Source of the DNA: Mesostigma viride
Taxonomy: Eukaryota > Streptophyta > Mesostigmatophyceae > Mesostigmatales > Mesostigmataceae
Direction: 5' to 3'
Length of the DNA: 44,500 bases
Assembly: GCA_009746045.1 (NCBI GenBank)
Contig: RPFO01000130.1
Coordinates: 1,325,413-1,369,912 of the forward strand
Position 1 is the stretch's first letter; every line of letters begins with the position of its first letter. The notes under the pieces are model-generated. The model searched no databases. It was not told where the DNA came from and saw only the letters and a program-made list of their open reading frames with translations. The position numbers and the translations under genes are program-made. Below are positions 1-11,060 of this stretch, one piece after another.

Positions 1-258
1 CTCTGCATCATGCACATGGACCAACGCAAAAGTTACATTGTCGCATGGCTGCAAAGAACCTTGTGCCTGCAATTGCTGTCTAATAAAAAGGAATTAAAGT
101 CCGCAGTTCTGATCCACTTTTTCCATCGACAGAACACAGTCTGACGAGTTTTGCAGGACATGTCACCTGTCCCCACCAGAAAAAAGACTATGCGATAATT
201 TTGGTCATATTGAAGTGTACTATTCATTCTCATTACGAAACTTTGTATGAGGCCTTTC
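1..258. other. No recognisable gene
   Basis: I see no coding region, RNA gene or repeat here. A 66-codon minus-strand open frame exists but has no recognisable motif and no splice-bounded LRR exon. It may be the unrecognised 5' part of the LINE relic that begins to its right. Confidence 0.4.
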
Positions 259-1080
259 TTTGATTATGTCCGCTGGGACGCTCTGTGGACTATCCTCGCC
301 CGCGCTCGCGCATCCACCCCACTGATTGATGTCCTTTGCAAGCTGTAGGAGGGGTTGTCCACCTCGGTGCGCACAAAACACTGCACCATCCCGCCATGCC
401 CCGCACTGCAGACCCAGGCGTCTGGCAAGGTTGTGTCTTGTCACCGTACCTACCCATTACATATTGTGGTGGATTATGTTATGAGTCAGGCACGTGTGCG
501 CTTCGCTCTCATAATTGCTCGCGGGGAACCTGGCCTAGTGATGACAAGTGAGGCCTAGTGATCACAAATGAGCACGGCGAAGGGGGCCCGGCACGCTCCA
601 AGAACTTGCTAGCTGACCTCATCTACGCCGATGACATCATGCTCATCGGGTCGCCTGAGTCTGCCAGAGCTGGCTGGACTGCCTGGCCCTTGAGGCATGC
701 GCGGTCAACTTGGAAATTAGCCCCAAGACTGAGGGCATGGTTGTCAGTCTGGCGGAAGCCCGCCACGAGCTCCGTCTCCTGGACGACACCGTGGTAAGCT
801 ACCCCCGTACCGTGACCGCTTCATACTTCTTGGCAGCTGGCCCTGCTCCACTGTGCAGATGACATCAAAACCCGGATCGGCATGGCGTGGGCGCAACACC
901 ACGACCACCGCCACTGGTGGAGCAACCCCGCCCTACCCCGGATCTCAAACGTGACCTGTTCAAGGTTGGCGTTCTGACAGTTCTGACCTACCGGGCGGAG
1001 GTGTGGACGCTGATGCAGGAGGTGGAGGCTCGGCTCGACGGCGCCGTCACCCAGATGCTGCGCAAGGCCCTTAGGATGCT
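259..1080 (+). pseudogene. Decayed LINE reverse-transcriptase domain
   Basis: Non-LTR retrotransposon relic, broken by several frameshifts. Readable blocks in RT order are a palm motif A (FDYVRWDALW, from 259), a GVWQGCVLSPYL block near 415-460 that matches the LINE GVRQGCxLSP motif, and the catalytic YADD at 624-635 in the context LIYADDIMLIGSP. A post-catalytic stretch follows (LEACAVNLEISPKTEG, about 690-735). Further right, about 950-1080, is a thumb/connection-like segment with VLTVLTYRAEVWTL. The blocks fall in different frames, so no functional protein is possible. No poly-A or target duplication was identified. It differs in sequence from the LINE at 39975-42308 and probably belongs to another family. 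Confidence 0.8.
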
Positions 1081-2458
1081 ACTGAAGTTGTACTACTATA
1101 CATCTGAAGCTTTGTTGGTCAGTAGCAGTACTACAGTACTGGTAGTTGTCGTACTTGGATGGATGAGAGGCATGAGTCCAAAAAGCCTTGCAGAACAAAT
1201 GCAAACCATCAATTGACATACATAGAAATGCCTGAGCGTCCCGCCAACCCATGCGGAAGCGCGCCTTCCAGGTTGTTCCTATCCAGCTGCCTGTGTTTCA
1301 CAAGAAGCGGCATAACAACGGCAAAGGATGCATACCATGCAGCACAACAATGTTAGGCCGCCGCTCCAAATGCGGTCATGATTGTGTCATATACTAATGC
1401 TGCACCAATGGCTGACAGTATCTGGTGGGAAGGTGAACTGTGCTTATCCAGCAGCAGTAGTGCGCGACAAAAAATGCCCATCCAGCCAGCCAAAGCAGCA
1501 CACAGCTACATACTCATACTGTTAGAGGCGTATATTGCTAGACAGTCAGCTGCAGAAACACTATGAATTAGGCGGTTTACCCGGTCTCCCGTCAAGCCTC
1601 TACAATCTCAAATCTGAAATCAAGCTGCTTGAATCAAGGCATGATGAGGGGTGAGCTCATGGGGACCCGTGCGGGGTAAACATTGGTTCGAGAACTATGG
1701 CCCCAACTTGCTTGTGCAAGCACAGTTCGAGGATGCCTCAGTAGCGCCTGCAAGCTCAAGCATTTCTCATGAACCTCAAGTTCCTGTGTGGTATCAAAGA
1801 CGTGCTCCCAGCGAATGGCCTGTGTTCCCTTCTTTCCTCAGCCCAACGTTTCTCTGCTCGCTTGGCAATATCATCCTGTTCACGAACATGCATTAATCAT
1901 GCCCAGGATGCTCGCATTTCAGCGGTTTCTGCAAATGCCTGTCACTGCTCTATGCAGCTATCGCTAAGGTCATGAGCTAGGTAGTATCGCTCACTTAAGC
2001 CAAGTGCCAAGATAGACGGCAGGTTTGCAGGCGCTGCAGAATTAGGTTGCGCGAATTTCGCGGCATCCAGCAGCAGCAGCCTGAGGCATCCACCTGGGGT
2101 GGTTGCCTGGGCACTGTATAGCACTCGTCGCGAGGGTGGGTGCCGTGGTGACGGCGCAGCAGCGGCAGGGGACTGAGGGGAGGAACCACAGTGACGTTGA
2201 TGGCAGCCATTGTCCGCAGTTTGCCAGTTACTGGCAGCGCAAAAGGCATGGCCCGCTTGGATGTCTGGGAGTACCACAAGCGGCATATGGCCAAGGTCGC
2301 CATGATTGACGCAAGTGGTCTGGCTGACCTAAAAGCGAGCGTGGAGGAAGTGATTCGCAGAACAATCTTGTTTGCTATCTGTTGACTGCTGGTGGAGCGG
2401 GGCTAAGGCAAGAAATGGTCGCACAGAAATTTACAGTACTGACAGGACAGCCACGTAC
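1081..2458. other. Gap downstream of the last L1 exon found
   Basis: This stretch should hold the 3' end of L1, or an intron leading out of the window. No further LRR exon is visible. One possible terminal exon is 1991-2033 on the minus strand. It has an acceptor ctgcag, continues frame from the preceding CT| and runs 14 codons to TGA, but it has no LRR character and could be chance. A plus-strand open frame at 2191-2385 (64 codons, charged, contains MAKVAMIDASGLADLKASVE) looks protein-like but I do not recognise it. Confidence 0.35.
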
Positions 2459-2530
2459 AGGTCATGGAGATTGCTGATTTCGCCCATGGAAGCAGGAACG
2501 GTGCCCGATAGCCGGGTGTCCGACACCATA
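2459..2530 (-). CDS. L1 LRR exon g (last one found)
   Basis: 72 nt, phase 2-2. Donor CT|gtacgt, acceptor cccgcag. Encodes one 24-residue repeat with the core LMVSDTRLSGTVP followed by ASMGEISNLHD. The first codon is completed by CT from the previous exon. The canonical Asn of the repeat is replaced by Thr. Confidence 0.88.
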
Positions 2531-5500
2531 CTGCGGGACATGATTGGGAGGGGCACAAGGGCGCAATATGATAGGGGAAGGCACAAGGCGCGATATGATA
2601 GCCCGGGAGGCAGAAGGCACAAACCCAGAACTTATTAGAACACAATATTACATATAAAATGATCAATATTGATAATTTATGTTACTCATGACATCGACGC
2701 CATTTTACATTTTATTATACTTGACCGTTTGAGTTAATCCATATATAATAGCACGCAAGCATGCATGACCATGGGCTCAGCTGATGGAAGTCCCATCCAC
2801 CCAGGCGGAGTACTGTCATAAGCTACTACTAATACACACATTCCTCCCTAACTCCCCCCCCCCTCTCCGCCCCGCCCCTCCCCCCCCCCCCCTGTCTCCC
2901 CTGCCTGCTTCTTGCCCAGGGACCTGTTTATTTCTACTCAACACCCACCCTCCTATTCAGGCTTCTATTACCTACCCTTCTCCGTTCGTGCTACCATCGA
3001 TTATCACCGAATGCGCCCTTCAGTAGCGCTACCTACCTAGAGCATTCCATCAAGACCGCCCATGAAAACAAGCTCCGTAAAAGGCTTTGGGAATCACCAA
3101 ACTTACACTCCAGCACACTGAGCACAGCACTAGCATACTTGGGCTAGCCAAGTAGAAAACGCTTGGTGACGCAATTGATCATGTGTGGGAACTTCCATGT
3201 GCAAGGTTGCATGCAGTTTGTTGCTCCGCAGATACGGGTGAGCCGGCGAGCAATCCCGTCCTGCCCAAGCCATGCCCATGTACACCCCGGCTGCAACCTA
3301 ATGACCACCAACAGGAAGATTGGGCTACGGTGTTGCAGGACAGGGCTACGGGATAGGGTGCGAAGGCTTAAAAGATATGGACATATGCACGATAGGGCTA
3401 CAGGATAGGGCTACAGGACTCGGGTTATTATAGGACAGGGCTACAGGATGGCTGGGCTAGATGATAGGGTTACAGGACCAGGCTGTCCTGCACGTGCTGC
3501 TATAGAGGCTGCCTGGAATCGGCAGCAGCCCGATCGCAGACAGGCAGCTTCCAGAGCCTGCTGTCAAAACCACCAGTCACTGTACAAGGGCGAGCAGGAG
3601 CCATCAAGATGAAGATGAAGGAACTGTGGCAACACCTTGTTCTGAGAAAAAGCTGTCATGTTTCGCCAGTCAGCATCCCAGCTCTTAAGACCTGCAAGAA
3701 TCCAAGCTTCCAAGCCAGATTCATCTTTCTTAATAATCCAGCAATTACTCCTTACTGGCCCCTGAGGTATCAGCAAAGACCAAACCTTCTATAACTGCAT
3801 GCCCAGGCTTCAGCAAAAACTGGCATAAGCTTCCAGCACTTACAAACATGAATCATTATCGAGATTACCGCCACGCAATACTGCCCGGGCGCTAAGCGCC
3901 TAAGTTTATAGTGTTTTAAAGTAGTAGTAGTACAACACGCATTACAGGCACATGACACAACACACGACACTTGCAAATCCTGCGTCTTTGGAGCGCAGGG
4001 TTTCAACGCACCCCATCAGTGGCCTGGATTTCTAGCGCTCGTGATACCTACCACCTTAAAACAAGGGGAAAAAGCAGGCTACTAGAATTGTAGCATGCTA
4101 AAATTGCACCACTGCATGGTGTAACAAAAAACAGAAATGCTGCAAATACATGCGATGAGATCGACAGGGCGCGCGCATCAATTTCAGGCACAAGGCTGTC
4201 GGTGTAAGTGGTGAAACGAAAAATGCTATAGAGATACATTCGTATAATTAGCATGGCCTTGCAGTGGGTATCGTGGCAGTAAAACTCACAGAGTCTCCAA
4301 GGAGAGGGCACTCCCAATGTTGTCTGGAATGGTTCCCGAGATCAGGTTGGCTCCGATCCTCCTGAGCACAGCAAACGGACCATTTGCAGCAGGCTAGACA
4401 GTGTCAGCTCGGCTCTTGCTAACTGCAACCAGATCCCACACACCAGCGCCGAGGTATAGTATCATGTGTTTTTACTCGCTAGTGTGAAACCAAGCCATGA
4501 TCCTCCAGCAAGTGACGCCGCTGCCATTCATAACTAATTAACAGGCAGCAGCATGCAAGGGGTTGTAAGCAAACCGGGTCTGTGATCATTACCAATCTGC
4601 CCAGCCAACCTCAAGCAACAAACAACAGACAGGAAAGACAGCGTTTGTCACATGGCCTAAACTGTTGAGATCTGACCAAGGGATGGGTAGGATGGATGAG
4701 TGGGAGCTCGTGGAGCAGACAGTGCAGTCAGTAGTGACACCGATAGAAAGGAATGTGCTAAAATTTCTTGACAGGGAATCTACCCTTGGAAAGCACTTCA
4801 TGGCATGCCCCTGCGCATGTTTTCCATGCATGGGTCAAGGCACACCAAATCCAGAATAGGTGTAACACTGAAAAGTGACATATCACGCACAGTTACAGCC
4901 AGGTTGAGTTTGAGCCAGAAGTTCCCATGTTCACGTGTAGGGAAGCCAAGCCTTTTTCAGGTCCTTTTGGTAGTTGTTACGTTGTGAACTTCTGAGTGTT
5001 GCCTCCGGACGGAGTTACGCTTGGTCCCCCTTGGCCCGATTTCCGAGATTGTCTGAATCTTGTATGTGTGACTGTCATCCCCCTCTACTTCTAGGTCCTT
5101 TAAATATTTTCAAGAATTTTTATGGCTCCGGTTCAGCCTGAACTACATAGAGAGTGTTGAGTTGGATTCTGGAATTCCAGAGTAGTCCCCGGCAGTATGG
5201 CCGAATCCTGACAGTATGTTTCCTTAGAGAGTGTACATAGAAAGTGCATCCTATTTTATCTTACAATTTGGTGGTGAGGTCTGGCTGGATTGGCAGATTG
5301 CGTGTGTGCAAAGACGTACCTCCTGAGAATGGTGAAAAAGGCTAGCAGGGCAGCGACAACATCGAGCCATGTACTCCCTTTCTAACAATGTCATGAACCA
5401 AAGAAGTGCCAAGGGTTGCCCCTTGCGCTCTCATTCATTAGCGCCATGCGGGCCCTACACCCCATCACGGCTGCATTCGCAGAAGTCGAGGTTGGTAGGT

Positions 5501-8500
5501 ATCTTGTGGTCCCCAGGCTTGGGGAGCACACTCGCGTCTGTCACTCGCGTCTCTCTCTAGAGATACGGGTGCCCCATGCAGCCGTGAGCGGTTCCGTCTT
5601 CGAAATAAACGTTGTCCTGGATTAGCCAATCTTGTGCGCATCCTCATCAGAGGGAGCGATCTTTCAGGGAGGTTTGGTACTCATTAACAGACTTGTTACA
5701 ATAACTATATAGCAAAACTATCTATGGGGGCATGGGCGCACCAGTTTTGAAGCACACACCCAAAGGGGGGTGAGGAAGAAAGGCTGATCTGACAGGCTGC
5801 CAACAAACAGCACTGTCATCTGGCGAGCACACAGCGGCCCACAGCCACCGGGCTATGAATACTTACAGCGTCTTAAGAGCGGAAAGGGAAAAGAGCTCTC
5901 TTGGGATGGTGCCGGACAAGGGGAATGACCCTTCCGTGTCCCTGCAGAAACAGGCATTGTAATGGGAAACACAGGCACGATATAATGCTTTGGCTGTTTA
6001 GATCAACAACTTAGGCAGCGCAGGTGTGGATGGTGACACTTAACCCCGGGACATCCACCACAGCCTGCCACTTATCCGCCGCACCGCCTTGCCAGTTGCC
6101 ACAAGTAAGGCGCCTAGATCAGATCGGCTGACATGGCCACGTATAGGCTCCCGATATCCTGACTGTCTAGCGCGCGATCATCCGTGGGACCATGAAGGGT
6201 GCTTCCCTCGGGGCTAGGGCTGCTGTCTTAGGGTAGATAGCTCCTTGTTAGGGTAGATAGAGAGGCCTGCTAGCCGCTAGGTGCGGATAATTACGACTAC
6301 AACCTGCTTGCGGCGCTGCGCGCCTGACGCCTAGCAGGCCACCGTTAAGTGGGTGGGGCACTACATGTGACGCTGGCACAACATCGCGCCCGGATTGTCA
6401 AGTAATGACGGGTTGCCTCTGAAAAAAGAAGCTTTTGATGAAAGATTGTGGATCTGAAGCTACAGGCAGGGAATAATTACCATGGCCGCGCTCGCCTGCA
6501 TGGGCTTTCTGCAAGATGACTGGGACATGAGACTTCATGACCCCATGGGGTGGGGAACGATAGGTGACTGCCCGTGCAATACTACTTCATAGGGTGTAGG
6601 AAGCTGTATACATAGGCGTTTGTGAGCCCTCCCAATGGCTCTCCATGATGGTCCGTGAGGCAACCCTAAGAAGATGGTACTGAGAAATAACACAGCCGAC
6701 AGTTCCTATGTATCAGCATCGCCATAACCTGGGCGCAGTCGCAAATTTAGCGCTCTGCAGCCATGGGTCAACATGAATTTCTACCATCTGAGAATTCTGA
6801 ACATGCACATCCATACATCCACGATCAAGCTTATTATATTAGCTATCCATCAAAAGATGGACTTCGCATATCTATGCTTCACGAGGGTGACCGTTACAGT
6901 GACCATCGCGGTGAGCATTGTAGAGACCATGACAGTGACAATTGTAGAGACCATTACAGTGACCATGACCATCGTGCGAGGCTTCATGAGGGTGACCCCA
7001 CCCTCTAGGTGGATGTCGTGGGCAAGCTCCGTAGACCGTTCTAAGTACTGACCACATGTTACTGCCAAGCTGATGATGTGCCCATGCGCAGTTTACTTCC
7101 CAGCAAGACAGCTCTCTTGACAAAACAGCACCCCACATAACTTCCACTACAGAAGCACACATATTGCATGCACACACACATACCAGTACATCTGCAGGGA
7201 CTCCAGACCGTCCAGATCTCCCAGGCTGGGGGGGATGGTGCCAGAAATGCTGGTATCGATGAATGCCCTGCATGCCATAAGACCAGCCACGCAAAGCCGA
7301 CGCAAGGGCATTCTAAGCTCCACTCGCTCTCACGCGCCATGAAAAAGTGTCCGCCACTCATGATGCCCTGACAGCAGGTCACAAAAGTCCCTGTCGTCCA
7401 CGTGTTTTTTTGGCTAGATTACATCCAGGGTTCAGCCCTAAAGTTCTTGTCTCGAGATCACTGCATTAGCTATAAACGGCTGCTGGCGTCGCTGAGCCCT
7501 ATAACGAGCTTGCAGCAGGCAGGCAATAAATGTCTGCCCCGACCCACCTGAGAGGGAGTGCAATACTTGTAACCGCACCACGAGACGTGGAGATGCCAGC
7601 CCCCACACATAGCACCAGTTAAGGTACCAATGACTATAACACGCGATGAAAAGAAAGGAGGGCAGGCCACATCATGCTCTCTCTGCATCAATGCAGAGGC
7701 ACAACCCGTACAACATAAAAGTTGGCGAGCACTATTAGTAGTGTGGCAAATGCTTCCCGGTAGCGGGCCTTCAACAAACCGGCTCTCTCGGCCGCATGGC
7801 AAGTGTTACCATTAGCTTCGCGCTTGACATGACAGTTGAGGTAACGCATCTTACTGACAAATGTAACCCCATGTGGCAACCCTTGTAACACACAACCCTT
7901 GCAAATGCTTGCAACACGCAACAATGTAGCTAAGCGCTATGACGCAGTTTGCAGATGGACTTACAGGCTGGTAAGGGAGGTCAGCATGGCGAACGCATAG
8001 GGAGCAATGGTGCCGGACAAGTTGGGCAGCGCGTCAAAATGCCTGACAGTACGAAACAACAATACATCAACCAGAGAAGTGGCATAAAAGAACCTGGAAT
8101 CAGAACAGTCTTCATTGTTGTGGGACCAAGCCCAATCAATAACGCACTGTGGAGATATACACGTAAACCGACCGTCAGCCTTGTTGTGATGGCCTTACTG
8201 ATATTTCCCTCGTGTGAAAAACAGGAAGAAAGCACAGAAATTTAAAAAGCATGGAAAACATTGGAAAGAAGCTATATTCTGTCAGCAGTTATCGCAGTCA
8301 GCGCGATGACCTATATTATAGTTGAAACAGACAACTGCGAGTGAACTCGTTTACTAGATCTCCAAACACGGCACAGAGCGCTCAAAAAGCTCAAATGCAT
8401 ACAGAAAGTAGGGGAAAAGATCCTCTAAGACTCAACCCAACTCCTGGCTGATAAATTCGAAGTCGTTATAAGTTCCAGCCTGTTCATGACATGTCTGCAG

Positions 8501-10079
8501 CCTGGTCTGTGGTCACGCTTTGCATATCAGTCAGGTAATACATGCGGGAACACGCCGCAATCAGTGATCATCACATTGCAAATCCTCTTGGGGTCCTTGA
8601 GTCCCGGGGCAAGCAACTGCAGCATGGTTGGCACGCCCAACATGGACAGCTGCCAAGTCCAACTTCGGCACGTAACTTACATCGCAAAGCCAGGCATCAA
8701 ACCAGCCTTCACTGGGGAAAATGCAGGGACGAACAGTGTGCTCTAACTACACCGTCCATGTAAATGAGTGCGTGTAACACTATGTGCGCAGCGAGCGTTG
8801 GCGCTGCGCCTGCAGTAGATATTGTTGCATACCTAATTGCGAACAGACACCATTCATGCCAATCGCGAGGACACAAGGAGTTCCCACCTATTCCATTGAA
8901 GCCCTTTTCGAATCTCGGAAGCAGGAAAAAACTACTGTCAAAGTTGAGGACCGTTTACGAGGGGGGATTCATCGCAAATAGCTCGCAAACAGTAATGTTC
9001 ACTACTTGCGAACACACGCTAATGTATGTATGTGTAACAGTAATTGCCATGAACGGAGTAGATACTCACAATGCAGTGACGGCGTTGTTTTGATCGCATT
9101 GGACGTAGTCCCAGCCATCGTAGCACGGGTCACTGTCAACTGTCCAAGTAGCCAAGGTATCGTTCGGGTCACTCAGGCTGGCCTTGAGCTGAAGCAACCC
9201 GATTTTATCTCTATCTGCCCATGTAAGCCACAAAAGCATACCTCACCACAGATGGCACACAAAAAACACAAGTGCAGATCGGACCGCATAAACACATCAG
9301 CAAGCACGCAAGGACAAACGCACCCGAGCATTTTAGCAAGCCTGCCTGTCCACCTGCAAGCACGCGCCCGCTTGGTATGATTGCACAACCAGAGGAAAAA
9401 AATCCAGGTGATGCTGCCATCAAGCACATAACTTTACAGGACAAGATTCAACCATCACCTTGCCGCCAAGCCGCTGCATGCACAAATCTGCCTCTCACCT
9501 ATGTTTGGAAGCAATCACCAGCGTACTGTGCCCAGCCAAAAAATCTCGGATGACAGATCTACCAACGACCTCTCATCCTTGAGAGATCTGTCGTCGTTGC
9601 ATCTAGGCCCTTAATTGATTCAAGACCTGACATGGCAATTACGATGGCCAGGCCCACCAGCGGAGAAGTCTCATGCAAGGGGGCCAAGAAAATCTCAACA
9701 GGCAGGTATTCTGTTGGGCCCGTACCGTACATGTGAATAACTTAACCGCGACGCCTTGCAGAAAGCACACTGCCCTTGGAGTACATAACCCTATGTAGTC
9801 CGCCTCTGCGTGACTGGATATCCATCCGAACCTATTGCACCCGCGCAATGGTATCCGCACCCATCACAACTGGGCATATCGTTCTGCACCTACACAGTAC
9901 CGTTCTAGTACATACATATGCTCCCATGCATCCTTACATATGCACTGGTCACCCCACTTGATGGCGTCGTGGTTGTTGAAGTCAATGTCGCCCCCGACAC
10001 AGGCCGGGAACATAGGGCTGCATCCATAATCCACGCCCGTAAGGTCTGCAGTGTCCAGGCAGTCTTGTACCACGCTCAT
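2459..10079 (-). CDS. Gene L1: split plant-type LRR ectodomain gene (partial)
   Basis: Seven exons on the minus strand join without a frame break: 9938-10079, 9070-9214, 7965-8042, 7184-7267, 5867-5941, 4290-4361 and 2459-2530 (668 nt). The product would be an extracellular leucine-rich-repeat protein of the plant receptor/receptor-like class. It has a short Cys-containing N-terminal segment, an LRRNT cap with DPC and a second Cys, then five repeats with the SG-T-I/V-P signature. Introns run 0.7-1.8 kb, with gt donors and mostly ctgcag/ctcag acceptors. The signal-peptide exon was not found and may lie beyond the copia insertion. The 3' end is also missing: no transmembrane or kinase exon is seen, so the protein may be secreted or may continue off the left edge. 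Exon order and phases match gene L2, so the two are tandem paralogues. That it is an LRR gene is clear; ligand and role are unknown. Confidence 0.85.
2531..4289 (-). other. L1 intron f-g
   Basis: Intron of about 1.76 kb. It holds an AT-rich stretch (about 2640-2760), a C-rich tract (about 2850-2892) and the degenerate GGGCTACAGGATA repeats at 3325-3481. No other exon-like LRR segment was found on either strand. Confidence 0.6.
3325..3481. repeat. Degenerate GGGCTACAGGATA tandem repeats
   Basis: The motif GGGCTACAGGATA and close variants (GGGCTACGGGATA, GGGTTACAGGA) recur about six times, partly in direct tandem near 3394-3420. This is an intronic minisatellite-like patch with no coding sense. 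Confidence 0.6.
4290..4361 (-). CDS. L1 LRR exon f
   Basis: 72 nt, phase 2-2. Donor CT|gtgagt, acceptor gtgctcag. Encodes LRIGANLISGTIP then DNIGSALSLET. This is the most canonical repeat in L1, keeping the Asn of the LxLxxN motif. Confidence 0.92.
4362..5866 (-). other. L1 intron e-f
   Basis: Intron of about 1.5 kb. Short open frames on both strands have no recognisable content. No repeats stand out. Confidence 0.5.
5867..5941 (-). CDS. L1 LRR exon e
   Basis: 75 nt, phase 2-2. Donor CT|gtaagt, acceptor tttctgcag. Contains SFPLSGTIPRELFSLSALKT. It is one residue longer than the 24-residue norm, in the variable stretch before SGTIP. Confidence 0.9.
5942..7183 (-). other. L1 intron d-e
   Basis: Intron of about 1.24 kb. 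Near 6229-6262 the 13-mer TTAGGGTAGATAG occurs twice. The 24-bp tandem repeat at 6893-6964 lies here too. No further LRR exon was seen. Confidence 0.5.
6893..6964. repeat. 24-bp tandem repeat, about three units
   Basis: Units starting at 6917 and 6941 share ATTGTAGAGACCAT plus ACAGTGAC with one mismatch. A more degenerate unit precedes them. The period of 24 keeps reading frame, so the minus-strand open frame across it is an artefact of the repeat. Confidence 0.6.
7184..7267 (-). CDS. L1 LRR exon d, 12 nt longer than the module size
   Basis: 84 nt using donor TG|gtatgt, phase 2-2, acceptor catgcag. Encodes LAFIDTSISGTIP then PSLGDLDGLESLQMYW. The other repeat exons end right after the LxxL position; this one adds four codons. 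A non-canonical GC donor (CT|gcagat) 12 nt earlier would restore the usual 72 nt and also keep frame. Both options are compatible with exon e, so the exact 3' edge is uncertain. Confidence 0.8.
7268..7964 (-). other. L1 intron c-d
   Basis: Intron of about 0.7 kb with nothing recognisable besides short chance frames. Confidence 0.5.
7965..8042 (-). CDS. L1 LRR exon c (first repeat)
   Basis: 78 nt, phase 2-2. Donor CT|gtaagt, acceptor gtactgtcag. Contains LHFDALPNLSGTIAP then YAFAMLTSLTS. It is the longest repeat (26 residues). The Leu at the junction is completed by TT from the LRRNT exon. Confidence 0.88.
8043..9069 (-). other. L1 intron b-c
   Basis: Intron of about 1.0 kb. Open frames at 8486-8763 exist on both strands without a recognisable domain, and I left them out as genes. 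No LRR exon appears between the cap exon and the first repeat, consistent with their direct joining. Confidence 0.5.
9070..9214 (-). CDS. L1 LRRNT cap exon
   Basis: 145 nt, phase 1 in, phase 2 out. Donor TT|gtgagt, acceptor catgggcag. Encodes the plant LRR N-terminal cap: GLLQLKASLSDPNDTLATW, then a DPC motif, GWDYVQC and VTAL leading into repeat 1. The two Cys residues correspond to the conserved disulfide pair of LRRNT_2 caps. Unlike L2 exon 3, the first LRR is not fused to this exon. Confidence 0.92.
9215..9937 (-). other. L1 intron a-b
   Basis: Intron of about 0.72 kb, with nothing recognisable. The minus-strand frame at 9211-9444 contains a hydrophobic run, but it is out of frame with the cap exon. 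Confidence 0.45.
9938..10079 (-). CDS. L1 Cys-containing N-terminal exon
   Basis: 142 nt if it starts at the acceptor agcagag|ATG, phase 0 in, phase 1 out. Donor ATAT|gtaagg is strong. Ends in IKWGDQCI, joining in frame to the cap exon. It has Cys residues in QDCLD, YGCSP, PACVG and DQCI. By position and phase it matches L2 exon 2, which also carries a C-x-C and a terminal Cys before the cap. The 5' edge is the weak point: a stop lies just upstream, so the exon cannot extend, but an internal acceptor (actgcag) is possible. The Met at its start may be internal. Confidence 0.62.
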
Positions 10080-11055
10080 CTCTGCTTATGGTCCGTGGAA
10101 ACGGGTATGGTAATCCAAGGAATGTTGTTTTTCAGGATGGCAGTTATGGGTGTGAGTGCCAAACAAAGTCATGGAGATGAAGAAAAGCAAGGATGGTTAG
10201 CAACAGGTTATATTGTTAGGGAGACTTAGCATCCAGGGTTGGTCAAAACTTGCACTTTCACAAGAAAATCGCACAGGGGTACCAAAACACGAAAGTATGA
10301 TTTGGGATTTCCCAACGACCAACAGCTACCAAAGCTGGGATTGCCCACCTGGAGACCTGTTCAGTTCATAAGAACAGAACACTGATGACCATGAATGGAA
10401 GATACAATAAACGGCATTTTCATCCATTCAAAGAATGCATGGGGATGAAGAGTCCTGAGCACATCTAATTCTGCCCGACCAAGATGATGCCCAGGTGGTC
10501 CGGCCAGGCGCAACTCGGTGTCCCAAGCCATGCAGTGCATGGATACCCTAGAATAAATATTACCACCCACACCGCCCAGGCACACTATTGAACTGTTGCT
10601 TTTGTGCACTGGGGGTTGACGGTTCCTTTATTAAGACCCACGTGACGGAGTTGCATGCTTTGATTACTCGATTAATGGAAGCCTTTCACACTCTGCAACT
10701 GAGACCATGAAGCTCTTCTAACAAGCACAACTCATAGCAACATCGCCATGCTGTCCCTTTTAAAGCCAGTTTCCCTGAGGATAACGCCACCAACATCACG
10801 CACACCCTGCAGAGTTTCCAACGGCTTCGCTAGGCAACACCTTTTCAGTTCTTCTTGTCACCTAGCTGCCCAGGGACCGAACCAGGCAGGTCTTGCAACT
10901 TGAGCAGGGGGCAGTACGCTGTCATGGATTTGGCATGGGTTAGTCATGCGTCATGCACTGACTTTGTGCAGTGACAGTTACCGCATGCTAATTCGGGGGG
11001 GCATTACAGATAGATGCCAGCCCTACTGCACTGAGTGCACTCTATTGGCCAGTGC
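10080..11055. other. No recognisable gene
   Basis: Nearly 1 kb between the first L1 exon found and the copia element. No signal-peptide exon fitting L1 (ATG, hydrophobic core, phase 0 donor) could be identified. A minus-strand frame near 10360-10610 is open for 82 codons but has no motif. Confidence 0.4.
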
Positions 11056-11060
11056 ATACA
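11056..11060. repeat. Left target-site duplication of the copia element
   Basis: ATACA immediately before the left LTR, repeated at 18881-18885 immediately after the right LTR. Five base pairs is the usual size for LTR elements. Confidence 0.8.

Noticed and set aside
1991-2033. Short minus-strand segment as the L1 terminal exon
   Set aside because: Same reason: in frame with an acceptor and a stop, but no sequence similarity to anything, including the L2 candidate.
8486-8763. Overlapping open frames on the plus strand and a protein-like minus reading in the L1 intron
   Set aside because: No domain, no consistent splice sites and several competing frames; treated as intron.
10840-10935. Minus-strand LRR-like text containing LPGSVPGQLG
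   Set aside because: The frame is only 26 codons between stops, no acceptor fits the AT| or CT| left by the last L2 or L1 exons, and the rest of the repeat is missing. Probably chance.
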